Assembly (NCBI GenBank): GCA_019038625.1
Contig: JAHOYU010000105.1
Span: forward strand, 1-35,205
DNA from: Candidatus Latescibacterota bacterium
Lineage (GTDB): Bacteria; Krumholzibacteriota; Krumholzibacteriia; Krumholzibacteriales; Krumholzibacteriaceae
Length of the DNA stretch: 35,205 nt
Reading direction: 5' to 3'
Under the pieces are notes generated by a model. It was not told where the DNA came from and made no database searches. It was given only the letters and a program-made list of their open reading frames with translations. A program made the translations under genes and the position numbers. Positions 12,523-18,740 of the stretch are shown here, piece by piece (position 1 is the first letter of the stretch; each line of letters opens with the position of its first letter).

Positions 12523-12543
12523 AAAAAACGCCTATCTAGGCGT
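12523..12543 (-). terminator. Rho-independent terminator
   Basis: On the minus strand, ACGCCT-AGAT-AGGCGT is followed at once by a run of T. The six-base-pair stem overlaps the last codons and stop of the gene at 12532-12777. It separates that gene from the P4 unit downstream. Confidence 0.75.
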
Positions 12544-12777
12544 CTCTTCTATGATTTGCCATGAGTCGGTGATATGTAATTCACCCTCATTCAAGTGAGG
12601 CGAGGCCGAAGTGATAACACCATCGGTATGGTTGAAGGTAAGCGTGCAGTCATTTGTACCCTGACCAATAGCCTTGCGGTGAATGTAATCCCAAGCGGCC
12701 GCAAAGGTCATAAACACACCTAAGTAGTTGTTCCCATTGGGGCCGATTTCAGTGTATGTGGCAACGTATACAGTCAT
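12532..12777 (-). CDS. Hypothetical protein, 81 aa
   Basis: Starts MTVYVATYTEIGPNGNNYLGVF after GGAG, directly below palindrome P5. The pattern of two strands, a helix (TFAAAWDYIHRKAIGQG), further strands and the ending WQIIEETPR is typical of small phage early proteins of unknown function. It forms a one-gene unit between P5 and a terminator. Confidence 0.65.
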   Translation of the reverse strand: MTVYVATYTEIGPNGNNYLGVFMTFAAAWDYIHRKAIGQGTNDCTLTFNHTDGVITSASPHLNEGELHITDSWQIIEETPR

Positions 12778-12788
12778 AATATCTCCAT

Positions 12789-12806
12789 TTTCATAACGTT
12801 ATGAAA
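12789..12806. promoter_or_regulatory. Palindromic site P5 (operator-like)
   Basis: The exact 18-bp palindrome, ending 11 bases before the ATG of the gene at 12532-12777 on the minus strand. Upstream, a TTGAAA and a TATAAC are present, but at only 13-bp spacing, so the promoter is not certain. Confidence 0.7.
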
Positions 12807-12906
12807 GTTATATGTGGATCGGTTTTTTCAATCGAGTTTTTAGAAGGCCGACCTAGTAGGTAAGATATAGGACGCACTCCGCCTTCGCTTTTTGAGTTTT
12901 TCAACT

Positions 12907-12937
12907 AAAAAATTGAGTATGTGATTTGACTCACAAT
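12907..12937 (-). terminator. Probable terminator after the 228-residue gene
   Basis: On the minus strand, ATTGTGAGT can pair imperfectly with ACTCAAT, or TGTGA with TCACA, and a run of six T follows. It lies 40-70 bases below the stop of the gene at 12980 and before palindrome P5. Confidence 0.45.
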
Positions 12938-12950
12938 CCCGAACCGCGAC

Positions 12951-12965
12951 GCCGGTTGAATGTGG
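12951..12965 (+). repeat. Inverted repeat flanking the 12980-13666 gene, left copy
   Basis: GCCGGTTGAATGTGG. The same 15 bases occur inverted at 13722-13736 on the other side of the 228-residue gene. A shorter copy (GCCGGTTGAATG) is at 12321-12332. No transposase is present. Confidence 0.6.
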
Positions 12966-12979
12966 TATTCGAGTACTAC

Positions 12980-13666
12980 TTAGGCGTATGTTACGCCTTG
13001 AGCCTTGCACACTTCCGCGAAATCGGCTTCCGAAATCTGCACCTTTTGCGATAGTGCGACCATCTGGCGACCTACTTCAGTAGCCAACGCGTCGCCTGTC
13101 AGACCGTCAAACACGTCAACTTCAGTGTTCTCTGGCGTTTCGCCGTCCGCCGCTTTCTCCGCGTCCTTTTCGGCTTTTACCGTGGCATTCTTGAACGTTT
13201 GTGCCATGCCGAAATGCGCGGTTTGATATGCTGCAAACCGTTTCGATGCCGACAGCTCCGAAAACGTTTTCCAAACGCTAGCGATTGTTTCGTTATGCGC
13301 CATAGTCCATAGTACGATGGTGAAAACGTTGTCTATGTTCCGCGCCTTACTTGCGTATCGTTCGCCGTGTAACGTGTCGAGCTTGCATCGTTCGGAGTGT
13401 TTCAGAGCCGAACCGTTTTTCCTATCTTCCGCCGTGGCCTTCAGCACTCTGCAAATGCTATTCCACATTGCCAGTTGACACACTGCTTTGGTTTCCTTCG
13501 CGCCGGAAGCGATTTTCTTTGCAAACTTCGCTTTGTCCGTTATGGAACCATGTTCAACCAATGCAGTCATGTAGTAAGCAACTGCCAGACATACAGTCAG
13601 GTATGTATCCGTTGCGCTTTTCCCAAGTTCCGTGCCAGTCTGTACTGCCAATTCTTTCAACGTCAT
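12980..13666 (-). CDS. Hypothetical protein, 228 aa, first gene of the left arm
   Basis: The most upstream minus-strand gene, so probably the earliest transcribed. It is almost entirely helical. An Ala/Lys-rich first two thirds contains ITDKAKFAKKIASGAKETKAVCQLAMWNSICRVL and SKARNIDNVFTIVLWTMAHN. A charged linker (KAEKDAEKAADGETPENTEVDVFDG) leads to a C-terminal helix pair. No motif is recognised. It is bounded by 15-bp inverted repeats and by palindrome P6 in its leader. Its position suggests a takeover or regulatory protein, but this is inference. Confidence 0.65.
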   Translation of the reverse strand: MTLKELAVQTGTELGKSATDTYLTVCLAVAYYMTALVEHGSITDKAKFAKKIASGAKETKAVCQLAMWNSICRVLKATAEDRKNGSALKHSERCKLDTLHGERYASKARNIDNVFTIVLWTMAHNETIASVWKTFSELSASKRFAAYQTAHFGMAQTFKNATVKAEKDAEKAADGETPENTEVDVFDGLTGDALATEVGRQMVALSQKVQISEADFAEVCKAQGVTYA

Positions 13667-13698
13667 TGTATTGACCTATCTTTCTCAGTGGGTGAATT

Positions 13699-13716
13699 TT
13701 TCATAACGTTATGAGA
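13699..13716. promoter_or_regulatory. Palindromic site P6 (operator-like, one mismatch)
   Basis: TTTCATAACGTTATGAGA, differing from the other copies by one base. It lies in the leader of the 228-residue gene, 33 bases before its ATG. It is the outermost copy, next to the divergent intergenic region. Confidence 0.65.
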
Positions 13717-13721
13717 ATGAC

Positions 13722-13736
13722 CCACATTCAACCGGC
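13722..13736 (-). repeat. Inverted repeat flanking the 12980-13666 gene, right copy
   Basis: The inverted 15-bp partner of 12951-12965. It lies just upstream of palindrome P6 on the minus strand. Confidence 0.6.
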
Positions 13737-14097
13737 GCGACCCACGGGGTTACTCACCGTTCACTTTGTCGTGCCTTCATATGCTACACGGTATAGGCAT
13801 GAAATTTTTCACGAATTAAGTTCATATACGACAACAAGTTACAGCGTTATATACGGGGTATAGTTGGCCTTAGTAACTGGGTAGAATCGCTGAATTAGGA
13901 CCAGAAAGGGTGCATTTGACGTAGGTTGGGCTAAGTTGTTGCAAAGAAAGGAGTTAAAAGAAGAGAAACGGGCAATACTATTGGATATGGGTACGTTTCG
14001 TACCTAAAGGGGTGTTTATGGAGGGTGTTTCGTCGTAACCTCGGCCAAATCAACTACTTACGGGTTTATTTTCGATTATTCGGGCCTATTTGTCGTG

Positions 14098-14155
14098 AGT
14101 AAGCTATGCAATTTGCAACCTTACTATAAGTAAGCTATGCTGTGTGCAACCTTAT
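14098..14155 (-). repeat. Two iteron-like repeats, same motif as in the initiator gene
   Basis: Two 27-base units start at 14098 and 14129, 31 bases apart. On the minus strand they read TAAGGTTGCA, four variable bases, then GCATAGCTTACT. This matches the repeats inside the initiator gene (21944-22098) nearly base for base, in the opposite orientation. They are probable binding sites for the initiator, for replication or for autoregulation. Confidence 0.8.
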
Positions 14156-14227
14156 ATAGAGTATATAGCGAAAAGAGCGACTTGAAAATTTGGATCGGCC
14201 GGATTTGGGCGAATATGGCGTTTGGGG

Positions 14228-14256
14228 TTGACTTTTGGGCCTAAATGTGTTATATT
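14228..14256 (+). promoter_or_regulatory. Promoter A (sigma-70-like)
   Basis: TTGACT, 17-base spacer, TATATT with a TG extension. It is one of five plus-strand promoters sharing the AATGTGTTATATTAC segment. It lies 25 bases before the AGGAGG-led first rightward gene. Confidence 0.85.
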
Positions 14257-14283
14257 ACAGGGTATTTCGACATAGGAGGAATG

Positions 14284-14400
14284 ATGCCAATTGAAGTGAT
14301 AATTTGCTTGGTAGCGGCCGTAATCGTGTCTCTTGGCTTGGTAGGCCGTACGTTTTGGGTGTTATACAAAATGGACAAATCTGTAGAAATGTTGCGCTGA
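14284..14400 (+). CDS. Single-span membrane peptide, 38 aa
   Basis: First gene of the right arm, with AGGAGG just upstream; the second of two adjacent ATGs gives the better spacing. Residues 3-25 are hydrophobic (IEVIICLVAAVIVSLGLVG). A short polar end contains YKMDKSVEML. Expressed directly from promoter A. Function unknown. Confidence 0.55.
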   Translation: MPIEVIICLVAAVIVSLGLVGRTFWVLYKMDKSVEMLR

Positions 14401-14476
14401 AAGTATGTTTTTAGCCCTAGTGGTTATACAAAATAAATGGCGGTTTTCCTAGGATTTTTGATTTCAAGGAGTGAAA

Positions 14477-14761
14477 ATGAAGACAACTGAAGAAGAAGCT
14501 CAAGCGATGCTGTACGGAGACAACGACGATTTTGAGATCATCCTGGACGAATTAGAGGAGCTCGATCGTTGGTCGGCGACTAGCAGGTTGATTGTGAGAC
14601 AGATGAGTACAGACAAGTTTTTCGAGACTTACTACTCACAGGGAGCCACAGAACAGCAGGATCAGGCGCCTTTTGAATATGCCGGAACCGTAACTTGGAA
14701 CGAGGTTGCGCCCGTAGAAGAGATGTGCCTTGTGTACAGGCCAATCCCAAAGGAGCAATAA
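14477..14761 (+). CDS. Hypothetical acidic protein, 94 aa
   Basis: ATG 14477 after AAGGAG is chosen over the GTG two codons earlier. The protein is strongly acidic (TTEEEAQAMLYGDNDDFEIILDELEELD), which would suit a nucleic-acid mimic or a protein-binding early protein; this is only composition. The C-terminal part is beta-like (FEYAGTVTWNEVAPVEEMCLVYRPI). It is followed by a TAATG-coupled gene. Confidence 0.6.
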   Translation: MKTTEEEAQAMLYGDNDDFEIILDELEELDRWSATSRLIVRQMSTDKFFETYYSQGATEQQDQAPFEYAGTVTWNEVAPVEEMCLVYRPIPKEQ

Positions 14762-14967
14762 TGCCTATATTTTTTAAGCAGCTAGTATCACATAGTGGTT
14801 TTCTGTATGGAGTTGGAGCTGACGGACAATTATGGAAGTATGAGCCATACCAGCGCGATGGTATATATGAGTACTCTGATTATTGGGTACCAGTAAACAA
14901 GTATACTTATGCCGAGGCTGTGGCGATTAACGAAAAAGTCAATGAGGGGAAGGTGAGCCCATTCTAA
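14761..14967 (+). CDS. Hypothetical protein, 68 aa
   Basis: The ATG overlaps the upstream stop (TAATG). The sequence PIFFKQLVSHSGFLYGVGADGQLWKYEP looks like small beta-strands of a propeller blade or bacterial SH3, and it ends in a helix (YAEAVAINEKVNEG). Many phages encode small proteins with a GADGQLW-type motif. Function unknown. Confidence 0.55.
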   Translation: MPIFFKQLVSHSGFLYGVGADGQLWKYEPYQRDGIYEYSDYWVPVNKYTYAEAVAINEKVNEGKVSPF

Positions 14968-14975
14968 CCCCAAGC

Positions 14976-15173
14976 GTGAAGATATTCGGGATGACCTGGG
15001 GCGGCTGGTTGAACCTCTTGGTGCTTCAGTGGTTCTTTGTACGGCTGGCGTGGTCTCCTGGAAAAGAAGATAGCTGGCGTCTGTTACGTTGGATTATACC
15101 GATGACAGGCTGGCATATCTGGTTCTGGAAGAGTGACCGATTTCTCTACTTGAGAAGACCCATACGATGGTAG
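14976..15173 (+). CDS. Small Trp-rich membrane-associated protein, 65 aa
   Basis: Rich in Trp and hydrophobic residues (GGWLNLLVLQWFFVRLAW, WHIWFWKSDRFLYL) and basic at the end. Neither the GTG at 14976 nor the in-frame ATG at 14991 has a strong ribosome site, so the start is uncertain. It is probably membrane-bound. No family recognised. Confidence 0.4.
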   Translation: MKIFGMTWGGWLNLLVLQWFFVRLAWSPGKEDSWRLLRWIIPMTGWHIWFWKSDRFLYLRRPIRW

Positions 15174-15185
15174 ACTGGAGGAAAC

Positions 15186-15347
15186 GTGAACGAGAAAAGC
15201 CTTCCACTTGAGATTGGATTACTTGGTGGCATGGCCCTGATTGCCCTTGTGGCAGCTATTATGGGGCTTCCACTGACGTGTCTGATCATAGGAGTGTTTG
15301 TGATCATAAAAGGCATCCAGATGGCCCTGGAGGGATCTAAGGGTTGA
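15186..15347 (+). CDS. Two-span membrane protein, 53 aa (GTG start)
   Basis: GGAGG precedes GTG 15186. Two hydrophobic stretches (about residues 10-26 and 27-45) surround an IMGLPLTC turn. Its last codons overlap the -35 element of promoter B, marking the end of the first rightward unit. Function unknown. Confidence 0.5.
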   Translation: MNEKSLPLEIGLLGGMALIALVAAIMGLPLTCLIIGVFVIIKGIQMALEGSKG

Positions 15348-15372
15348 CTTTTTAGGCCGAATGTGTTATACT
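15344..15372 (+). promoter_or_regulatory. Promoter B (sigma-70-like)
   Basis: TTGACT, 17 bases, TATACT, with the same GAATGTGT spacer end as the other four copies. It drives the release-factor-like gene starting 26 bases later. Confidence 0.82.
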
Positions 15373-15397
15373 TCATGTGACTCGAAAGGGAGCCGTA

Positions 15398-15790
15398 ATG
15401 GCGAAGCGCAGCATACTGAAAGCTAGAAAGAAGGATTTCCGGATTGACACGTTCAGAGCCGGTGGCAAAGGTGGACAGCACCAGAACAAGACAGATTCGG
15501 GAGTTCGGATCACCCATACCGAAACAGGCTTGTCTGCAGAGTGTAGAGAGCATCGCAGCCAGAAACAGAACAAGACTGCCGCTTTCTTGAAGCTCGTGGA
15601 CAAGCTCGTTGCGTGGGCTATAGAAAATGACACACCTGTGATGATCTACCACCAGGAGACCGTACGAACCTATAACAAAGCCACCAACCGAGTTACAGAC
15701 CATGCGACCGGCCTGAAGGTGTCCTACAAGGACCTGGACGGTGAGTTCGCTACTTTGGTTGAAGCTAGGCGGAAAGAGATGGACCGATAA
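15398..15790 (+). CDS. Stand-alone GGQ peptide release factor domain (RF-H/ArfB-like), 130 aa
   Basis: GGGAG precedes ATG 15398. Residues 14-60 match domain 3 of class I release factors: DTFRAGGKGGQHQNKTDSGVRITH in pieces, with GGQ at about 26-28, then GLSAECREHRSQKQNKTAA. The downstream VRTYNKATNRVTDH also matches RF1/RF2. The codon-reading domain is absent, so it cannot choose a stop codon by itself. The family (RF-H, ArfB) hydrolyses peptidyl-tRNA on ribosomes that are stalled or damaged. It is first in its unit, directly under promoter B, so it should be expressed strongly and early. The substrate state of the ribosome is inference. Confidence 0.88.
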   Translation: MAKRSILKARKKDFRIDTFRAGGKGGQHQNKTDSGVRITHTETGLSAECREHRSQKQNKTAAFLKLVDKLVAWAIENDTPVMIYHQETVRTYNKATNRVTDHATGLKVSYKDLDGEFATLVEARRKEMDR

Positions 15791-16011
15791 TGGCTATAGA
15801 ATACGGAGTGATGAAAGACGAAGTACAGTATCATCTAGAACAGCAGCCGACTGAGTGTCTTTGTAATGAATGCGGCAAGGATGTGGACTTCGAGGCTTCG
15901 GTCGGCGATGATCAGGACTTGACCATAATCGCGTTTAGGTGCGAGTGTGCTATAGAAGAAATCGACAAGTTAGCGGCCGAGGTCGCCAGACTGGAAAGGG
16001 AGCTACTATAA
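15790..16011 (+). CDS. Zinc-ribbon-like protein, 73 aa
   Basis: The ATG is coupled by TAATG to the release-factor gene. Cys residues lie in ECLCNECGKD and FRCECAIEE, enough for one zinc ribbon. A C-terminal charged helix follows (EEIDKLAAEVARLERELL). The position suggests co-expression with the release factor, but no functional link is visible. Confidence 0.6.
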   Translation: MAIEYGVMKDEVQYHLEQQPTECLCNECGKDVDFEASVGDDQDLTIIAFRCECAIEEIDKLAAEVARLERELL

Positions 16012-16229
16012 TGTTTTGGGAAGAGTTGAAATGGGCTAGGGAAGATCTGGCAAAAGAGCCGCTTAAAGTCAAAGTTGCGATAGCGATACTGGGTGTTTTC
16101 GTCGTGACCGGTATTGGAGCAATAGTGCTGGGCTCCTTTCAGTCGATGGGATTTATGGCCTTGTGGATGTGGCTGGGCCTGAGTACATTCATGTGGGCGG
16201 TTATAACGTTAGCAGCTAATAATGACTGA
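16011..16229 (+). CDS. Two-span membrane protein, 72 aa
   Basis: TAATG coupling fixes the start. After a charged helix (EELKWAREDLAKEPLKVK) come two hydrophobic segments at about 22-42 and 47-67. The plan resembles small phage inner-membrane proteins. It overlaps the next gene by eight bases. Function unknown. Confidence 0.6.
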   Translation: MFWEELKWAREDLAKEPLKVKVAIAILGVFVVTGIGAIVLGSFQSMGFMALWMWLGLSTFMWAVITLAANND

Positions 16230-16551
16230 GGTATACAAGAAGGAACGGACACAGCTAGACGACGATTTGCGGCGGAATGCTATGAGTCAACGGAGGACTA
16301 CGAAAGTTCAGGTCGATCGGGCTGCTGTAGCGAAAACCAACATGCCGGCCGATCTGATGGCTGACGTAGATAGATTGCTGTTCGAGTATAAGGGTGCACA
16401 TATAGGCTTGATGGCTGTGTACCATAATCCTACGATAGAGGCTATTCAGGCTTATCTGGATGTGGTTATCAAGATCAGTTACGAACTGCGCCCTCATATG
16501 CAGAACGCGGCCTCAATACGACAATACATCTTAGACGACCTGGGAGAGTAA
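16222..16551 (+). CDS. Hypothetical protein, 109 aa
   Basis: Basic N-terminus (KKERTQLDDDLRRNAMSQRRTTKVQVDR), then helical (ADLMADVDRLLFEYKGAHIGLMAVYHNP). The start lies inside the end of the upstream gene without a strong ribosome site, so it is probably coupled. No family recognised. Confidence 0.6.
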   Translation: MTEVYKKERTQLDDDLRRNAMSQRRTTKVQVDRAAVAKTNMPADLMADVDRLLFEYKGAHIGLMAVYHNPTIEAIQAYLDVVIKISYELRPHMQNAASIRQYILDDLGE

Positions 16552-16553
16552 TA

Positions 16554-16721
16554 ATGCTTACGCGAAAGAAAATTGAGGAAATCCAAAGTAAATGGAGTTT
16601 CGGTTCTAGCGGCAAAGCCTTTGCGATATGTGGTCTTTGCGATCGCGCCAATGCGTTACTGGATGAGCTCCAGCGGATAGCCCTAAAAATCAAAGGACTC
16701 GAGGAGTACAAATGCGAATAG
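16554..16721 (+). CDS. Small hypothetical protein, 55 aa
   Basis: Starts MLTRKKIEEIQSKWSFGSSG just after the upstream stop. One CGLC pair lies in the middle (AICGLCDRANALLDEL) and the end is charged. Its stop overlaps the next gene by ten bases. Function unknown. Confidence 0.5.
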   Translation: MLTRKKIEEIQSKWSFGSSGKAFAICGLCDRANALLDELQRIALKIKGLEEYKCE

Positions 16722-17077
16722 CGGTTGTAGGCTCTAGAAACTACAAAAAGAGACGAATAGTTGAGTTTACATTGAGTCGATTGTTTGCGGAAGGAGATGA
16801 GCTGATTTCTGGAGGCGCAGCTGGTGTAGACACATGGGCAGCAGACTGGGCCGATGAACACGGATACGAATCGACTATCTTCAAGGCTGAGTGGGATCTA
16901 TACGGAAAAGCGGCCGGCATGCTCCGAAATACCGACATAGTCACAAGTTGCGACATCCTTATAGCTTTTTGGGATGGGAAATCGAAGGGAACTATGGATA
17001 GCTACAAGAAGGCACAAAAACAGAAAAAGGTAACCATGCTTTGTGTTTGGAAGGATGATGAAGGAACGAGTGTGTGA
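16712..17077 (+). CDS. SLOG-fold protein (DUF2493/YspA-like), 121 aa
   Basis: The N-terminus MRIAVVGSRNY and the later ISGGAAGVDTWAADWA (about 33-48) are the hallmark glycine motifs of the DprA/Smf-related SLOG superfamily. LYGKAAGMLRN and AFWDGKSKGTM at about 63-73 and 85-95 complete the DUF2493 pattern. SLOG domains bind nucleotides or nucleotide derivatives; some are linked to NAD+- or ADP-ribose-based signalling. The activity here is unknown. It overlaps its neighbours at both ends and belongs to the promoter B unit. Confidence 0.85.
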   Translation: MRIAVVGSRNYKKRRIVEFTLSRLFAEGDELISGGAAGVDTWAADWADEHGYESTIFKAEWDLYGKAAGMLRNTDIVTSCDILIAFWDGKSKGTMDSYKKAQKQKKVTMLCVWKDDEGTSV

Positions 17078-17231
17078 GCAGTGTGGAGGCAAATTTACGC
17101 CGATACCTGTCAAGGTGAAGACACTAATCGCTTGCCCGCATAAACGCAAGGGATGTGGTGAGTACTGGCAAGAGGGGAGGCGACTCTGTTGGTATCCAAG
17201 AACGTACTGGCAACTACCGGAGGATGAATAA
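17058..17231 (+). CDS. Zinc-ribbon protein, 57 aa
   Basis: Reads MKERVCEQCGGKFTPIPV, then ACPHKRKGCGEYW, giving two Cys pairs of a zinc ribbon. GGAAGG lies directly before two adjacent ATGs; the second is chosen for spacing, but the first is possible. It overlaps the SLOG gene by 20 bases. Function unknown. Confidence 0.55.
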   Translation: MKERVCEQCGGKFTPIPVKVKTLIACPHKRKGCGEYWQEGRRLCWYPRTYWQLPEDE

Positions 17232-17422
17232 TGGTTGACGATGCTTGTGGTATCCGTGATAAGCCGGTGTACTGTTGTGAGGATTGTGGTCGTCCGATCT
17301 ATGCGATGGATATAGGTACCAACTTGGCCTTCTCCTCGAGATTGCCGAAAGATACTCCTATCCACTGTCCGCACTGCCGAGCAATTGGAACTATTGGTGC
17401 CGTCCGAAAGTATGAGGGTTGA
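17231..17422 (+). CDS. Zinc-ribbon protein, 63 aa
   Basis: TAATG coupled and preceded by GGAGG. CCEDCG at residues 15-20 and CPHC at 46-49 form a classic zinc-ribbon pair. It ends just before promoter C. Three zinc-ribbon genes lie within this one unit. Function unknown. Confidence 0.6.
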   Translation: MVDDACGIRDKPVYCCEDCGRPIYAMDIGTNLAFSSRLPKDTPIHCPHCRAIGTIGAVRKYEG

Positions 17423-17447
17423 CTTTTATGGACAAATGTGTTATATT
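17419..17447 (+). promoter_or_regulatory. Promoter C (sigma-70-like)
   Basis: TTGACT, 17 bases, TATATT, sharing AAATGTGTTATATTAC with promoter A. The -35 overlaps the stop codon of the upstream gene. Confidence 0.85.
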
Positions 17448-17462
17448 ACTGCAGGAGGAAAT

Positions 17463-17870
17463 ATGTCAGACCTAATAGAACGACTTAAGCACTTTCAGGA
17501 GCACGAAGCTGGGGTAAATGATGAATATGGAGCTCAGGTTCTGTATGCCGCTTGGAAAGAGTTGGAACGTCTAGAACAACACAACAAATTCTTAGAAGGC
17601 GAAGTGGACCACCAGGAGAGGCATAAAGCAAGAGCAGCGGTACAACGTCAACAGGCCGAAGAACATCGTGACGCGTATCGCGCGGTCCTAGAAGACCGGA
17701 TTGCGTTCTACAAGAAACGTGCTGCCGAGCGAAGCCTGAATATTCGTGAAAGTGCAACATATGGTGAATTACACGAGTTGTTAGTTGAATTTGACAAGAT
17801 TGACGTAATGGAGCATTACGGAATAGGTCCTGAAGACCTACACTTAGACTTTGAGAGGGAATGCACATGA
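17463..17870 (+). CDS. Hypothetical coiled-coil protein, 135 aa
   Basis: AGGAGG precedes ATG 17463. A helical protein with a long charged centre (ERLEQHNKFLEGEVDHQERHKARAAVQRQQ) that should form a coiled coil. The ending HLDFERECT overlaps the kinase start as ATGA. First gene under promoter C. No family recognised. Confidence 0.6.
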   Translation: MSDLIERLKHFQEHEAGVNDEYGAQVLYAAWKELERLEQHNKFLEGEVDHQERHKARAAVQRQQAEEHRDAYRAVLEDRIAFYKKRAAERSLNIRESATYGELHELLVEFDKIDVMEHYGIGPEDLHLDFERECT

Positions 17871-18292
17871 ACAAGCTAATTCTGACGGTAGGGCTGCCTA
17901 GAAGTGGTAAATCCACTTGGGCCAAGGAGACAGGATTTCCAGTTGTATCTCCTGACGCCATCCGCCTGGCATTACACGGCCAGCGGTTCGAGACGCTAGC
18001 AGAACCTATGGTTTGGGCTATTACGAAAATTATGGTTAGGGCGTTGTTCTTGACAGGCAGTACTACCGTTGTACTAGATTCCACGAATACGACTAAGAAA
18101 CGACGTAATACTTGGTTAAGCAAGGACTGGGAGATAGCTTATGAAGTTTTTACTACTAGTGCTGAGGAATGCAAACGTCGTGCGAGAATGACAGCTCAGG
18201 ATGACTTGTGCCCGATTATTGACATGATGGCTACAAATTGGGACGGGGAGCTTACAGTCAACAATGCCACTTGTACAATAGAATTGAAATAA
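17867..18292 (+). CDS. P-loop polynucleotide-kinase-like kinase (AAA_33), 141 aa
   Basis: ATG 17867 is set by its ATGA overlap. Walker A is GLPRSGKST at residues 9-17, followed by SPDAIRLALHG, where T4 Pnk has its Asp-Arg region. VVLDSTNTTKKRR matches the DTN...R segment of phage polynucleotide kinases. It phosphorylates 5'-OH ends or a small substrate. The phosphatase half of T4 Pnk is absent here but a HAD protein follows as the next gene, so the pair may be a split kinase-phosphatase. No RNA ligase is in the window. Confidence 0.8.
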   Translation: MNKLILTVGLPRSGKSTWAKETGFPVVSPDAIRLALHGQRFETLAEPMVWAITKIMVRALFLTGSTTVVLDSTNTTKKRRNTWLSKDWEIAYEVFTTSAEECKRRARMTAQDDLCPIIDMMATNWDGELTVNNATCTIELK

Positions 18293-18302
18293 GGAGAAAA
18301 TC

Positions 18303-18665
18303 ATGGATGGATGGATTGGAGTAGACCTGGATGGGACGTTAGCACATCTAGGAGGATACAAAGGAATGGATTTCATCGGTTCGCCGATTACAGTGATGGT
18401 GAACCGTGTGAAGCGTTGGCTTGAGCTTGGGATTCGTGTTAAGATTCTTACAGCGAGAGTGGCCGACGATCCGGACGGACACAACAAGAAAGTCATCGAA
18501 GCATACCTGAAACAGCACGTCGGACAGGTCCTGGAGATTACGTGCCAGAAGGATATGAACATGTTCGAGCTATGGGACGATCGTTGTGTACAGGTTGTTA
18601 AGAACACAGGTTTGAGGGTAGGAGAAGAACGTCGTATTCACACCAGGGAGGCCGCTGCTAGGTAG
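18303..18665 (+). CDS. HAD-family phosphatase, 120 aa
   Basis: AAGGAG precedes the ATG. Residues 7-12 read DLDGTL, the HAD motif I with nucleophile Asp7. KILTAR at about 48-53 is motif II (Thr), and ELWDDRCVQV at about 89-98 supplies the late acidic residues. No cap domain is evident. HAD proteins of this size in phages are often annotated as polynucleotide or nucleotide phosphatases. Its place directly after the kinase gene suggests a joint end-processing role, which is inference. Confidence 0.8.
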   Translation: MDGWIGVDLDGTLAHLGGYKGMDFIGSPITVMVNRVKRWLELGIRVKILTARVADDPDGHNKKVIEAYLKQHVGQVLEITCQKDMNMFELWDDRCVQVVKNTGLRVGEERRIHTREAAAR

Positions 18666-18740
18666 AGGCCCTCTTTCAGCTGAAAAACGCGTTAGAAACG
18701 ATTTTAGCGCGAAATAGAGGTATTGAAACAAGGAGAGACA

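Larger units (their letters stand above)
13737..14280. other. Divergent intergenic region
   Basis: About 540 bases without a credible gene, between leftward and rightward transcription. It contains a perfect hairpin GGTACG-TTT-CGTACC at 13990-14004, two iteron-like repeats at 14098-14155, an AT-rich stretch (TTATATAGAGTATATAG) beside them, and the plus-strand promoter at 14228. The leftward early promoter must also lie here or just below it, but I could not identify it with confidence. An origin or control region is likely. Confidence 0.55.

Noticed and set aside
14098-14155. Two direct repeats considered as a CRISPR remnant
   Set aside because: There are only two units, the gap between them is a few bases, there are no spacers or cas genes, and the same motif occurs in the initiator gene. 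Iterons explain it better.
14976-15173. Stop-codon reassignment suggested by the release-factor-like gene
   Set aside because: Credible genes end in TAA, TGA and TAG, and the release-factor protein lacks a codon-reading domain.
15146-15703. A 185-codon minus-strand open frame across the release-factor gene
   Set aside because: The plus strand encodes a clear GGQ domain behind a promoter and ribosome site.
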